28,162 bases of DNA from the NCBI GenBank assembly GCA_028065135.1, contig JAPTWR010000025.1, positions 1 through 28,162 on the forward strand. The letters are read 5' to 3'. Position numbers and translations under genes: made by a program. How positions within the stretch are numbered: the first letter of the stretch is position 1; each line of letters opens with the position of its first letter. Source of the stretch: Acidithiobacillus sp. Its GTDB lineage: Bacteria; Pseudomonadota; Gammaproteobacteria; Acidithiobacillales; Acidithiobacillaceae. Below are positions 26,600 to 28,162 of the stretch, piece by piece. The notes beneath the pieces were generated by a model. It made no database searches. It had not been told where the DNA came from and worked only from the letters and a program-made list of their open reading frames with translations.

Positions 26600-28162
26600 C
26601 TAACCGTTCAAACTGTGCAAGAACGCTTCCCACTGGGGCAGGATTCGCTCCGGCAGATAGCGGGCGCTTTGCTCCGCACCCTCCGCACGTAGGCGAGCTT
26701 GCAAGCTTTCAGCATCAGGGCTGTAGATAATCTGCCGCAAAACCTCGACCACACTGGCGGTATCGTAGGGGTCGAAGTAGCGGGCGGCATCGCCGTAGAC
26801 TTCACGGTGCACTGGAATGTCGGAGGCGGCGACCACGCCACCGCAGCGCATGGCCTCCGCACCGGAAAAGTCGAAGCCCTCGCCGACGCTGGGACAGACC
26901 GTCACCACCGCCTGCCGGTAGAGCAGGCGCAGGGCATCGGCGGGAACGCCGTGGAGCAGAAAGAGGCTGCCCTGCTCGATCCACGGCAAGAAGCCCTCCA
27001 GAGCGGTCTGGTAATCCCAGCCGATATGGCCGACCAACACCAGCTTGAGATCGGGGTCCGCGGCGCTGCGCAGAGCCTCCCAAGCTTCCACCAGACGGGC
27101 ATGGTTTTTACGCGGTTCGATGGTGGAGACCATGAGTACGAAGCGACTGTCCGGCCCAAAGGCGCGGGCATAAAAAGCCGTTTTTTCCTCCTCGTTGCCG
27201 AACGCGCGGGACAGACGATAGACTTTGGTTTTGCCCCTCATCGCCCCACGCACTTTTCCCTCATATTCCCCGTGTAAATGACGGCGCATGATGTCCGGTA
27301 TCCGTTCCGGCTCCGGTTCCGCCGGATAATAATGGGTGGGCAGCATGTTGTGGATGGTGTGGGCCAGGGGCTCCGCCTCGGGGAAGAGACTCAGCAGATC
27401 GCGGCGGGTGGCCTCCGATACGCAGACAAAATGCGCCCCGGAACGCACATTGGCGGCCATCGCCTGAAAATGGCTGGCCTGATGAAAGGCACGGTCGGAG
27501 ATGGTGTGGGGCATCAACACCGGAATGGCGTCGTGATAATGCACCACCAGCGCCGTACCCGGACTCACCCGCCCCGGGAAGGGGGTCTGGGCGACAAACA
27601 CATCCAGCCCCCTAGTATCCAGCAGCGGATAACGGGAATGCGACAAAACCTGCGCCCGTTCGATGCCCACCAGATGCATGCGCCGCCACGGATAGGCACA
27701 GACCCGATAATCACTGCGCAGCACCTGCTCCCGGTCGGCGGCGGGCAGGCTTCGGCCGTAGAGTTCCTGCCAAACAAAATCGCGGAAATAGCGGGTCTCG
27801 AAGTGGCCCAAAGGAATACGCCCCAGCCCGGTCCACGCCGCATAACGCAAGCGCCAGGTCTGCCAGAGATTGTCCAGCCACTCTACGACATCGCCTTTCC
27901 AGTCCAGCGCGCTGCGACCCTTGAGGGACACCACCACCCGCGCAAAGCGATGCACCCGCTCCGCCTCCGACAGCGCCGCGTTCCTGTAGACCCCGCCGCG
28001 CACGCCGCGCTTGGACATTTGCAGCAAGCCGGACAACTCCAGCCCCGGCAAGGTGGACAGCACCCCATAGAGCAGACGGGTCTCCTGGGGGATACCGTAA
28101 AAGCCGTCCAGGGCGGGGCGCATTTCCATGAGGACGCGCAAATTGTTTGTTGAATTTTGCAT
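26600..28162 (-). CDS. GT4-type glycosyltransferase (start at window edge)
   Basis: 520 residues from an ATG that falls exactly on the last base of the window, so the true start may lie further right. The C-terminal half has the GT-B fold signature: STIEPRKNHARLVEAW, a donor-binding LVLVGHIGWDY strand, and the E-x7-E type motif in PSVGEGFDFSGAEAMRCGG (Glu residues of retaining GT4 enzymes). The long N-terminal part contains VVHYHDAIPVLMPHT and FVCVSEATRRDLL, usual in GT4 acceptor domains. Position beside rmd-gmd suggests a rhamnosyl or mannosyl transferase for surface polysaccharide; the sugar is an inference only. It is transcribed toward gmd. Confidence 0.85.
   Translation of the reverse strand: MQNSTNNLRVLMEMRPALDGFYGIPQETRLLYGVLSTLPGLELSGLLQMSKRGVRGGVYRNAALSEAERVHRFARVVVSLKGRSALDWKGDVVEWLDNLWQTWRLRYAAWTGLGRIPLGHFETRYFRDFVWQELYGRSLPAADREQVLRSDYRVCAYPWRRMHLVGIERAQVLSHSRYPLLDTRGLDVFVAQTPFPGRVSPGTALVVHYHDAIPVLMPHTISDRAFHQASHFQAMAANVRSGAHFVCVSEATRRDLLSLFPEAEPLAHTIHNMLPTHYYPAEPEPERIPDIMRRHLHGEYEGKVRGAMRGKTKVYRLSRAFGNEEEKTAFYARAFGPDSRFVLMVSTIEPRKNHARLVEAWEALRSAADPDLKLVLVGHIGWDYQTALEGFLPWIEQGSLFLLHGVPADALRLLYRQAVVTVCPSVGEGFDFSGAEAMRCGGVVAASDIPVHREVYGDAARYFDPYDTASVVEVLRQIIYSPDAESLQARLRAEGAEQSARYLPERILPQWEAFLHSLNG

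Noticed and set aside
27278..28153. Plus-strand ORF (291 aa) opposite the glycosyltransferase
   Set aside because: His/Gln/Arg-rich composition and no motif; the opposite strand has a well-formed GT4 enzyme.

Overview
The window looks like ordinary chromosome from a GC-rich gammaproteobacterium-like organism. The gene blocks trxB / ftsK-lolA-rarA-serS and ispD-ispF-truD match the gene order known from enteric gammaproteobacteria. The overall gene content would suit Acidithiobacillus, but that genus is a guess: only about 21 bases of 16S rRNA are present to test it.

Left end (1-383, minus strand): the extreme 5' end of a 16S rRNA gene, preceded by an initiator tRNA-fMet gene that has a strong sigma-70-type promoter immediately upstream. 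From 8302 down to 384 runs one long minus-strand operon: ftsK, lolA, a FadL-family porin, rarA, serS, a small GTG-started Rof-like (Rho-binding antiterminator) gene, and an L,D-transpeptidase. It combines chromosome segregation, lipoprotein transport, replication-fork maintenance, translation and envelope synthesis. Divergent from ftsK are trxB and a tightly linked SmrB-like gene (8565-10113).

Middle (10174-17697): a minus-strand group ispD-ispF-truD followed by an orphan metal-type MerR regulator whose leader carries a clear dyad. Divergent from it is a plus-strand pair, mfd (TTG start) and serB. Next (17790-19948) come a peroxiredoxin-glutaredoxin fusion and glutathione reductase, which together make a glutathione-driven peroxide-detoxification unit.

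Right half: a convergent minus-strand group dsrE-like / hpt / methylthioinosine phosphorylase (19975-21720) that appears to salvage the purine of methylthioadenosine by way of hypoxanthine. Two small membrane or coiled-coil genes follow (21831-22564) with their own promoter, containing a perfect palindrome, and a 5' leader hairpin. Then comes radC-dgkA-PAP2 phosphatase (22725-24514).

Right end (24622-28162): a short in-frame relic of a tyrosine-recombinase N-terminus abuts rmd, followed by gmd (GDP-D-rhamnose synthesis) and a convergent glycosyltransferase. This looks like the edge of a surface-polysaccharide locus, possibly acquired by transfer.

No complete insertion sequence, CRISPR array or prophage is visible. 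No gene-free stretch exceeds about 265 bases. I found no convincing new multi-gene system. The most notable items are the tRNA-fMet ahead of 16S, the Rof-like gene, the integrase relic fused upstream of rmd, the MerR dyad and the MTI/hypoxanthine salvage pair.
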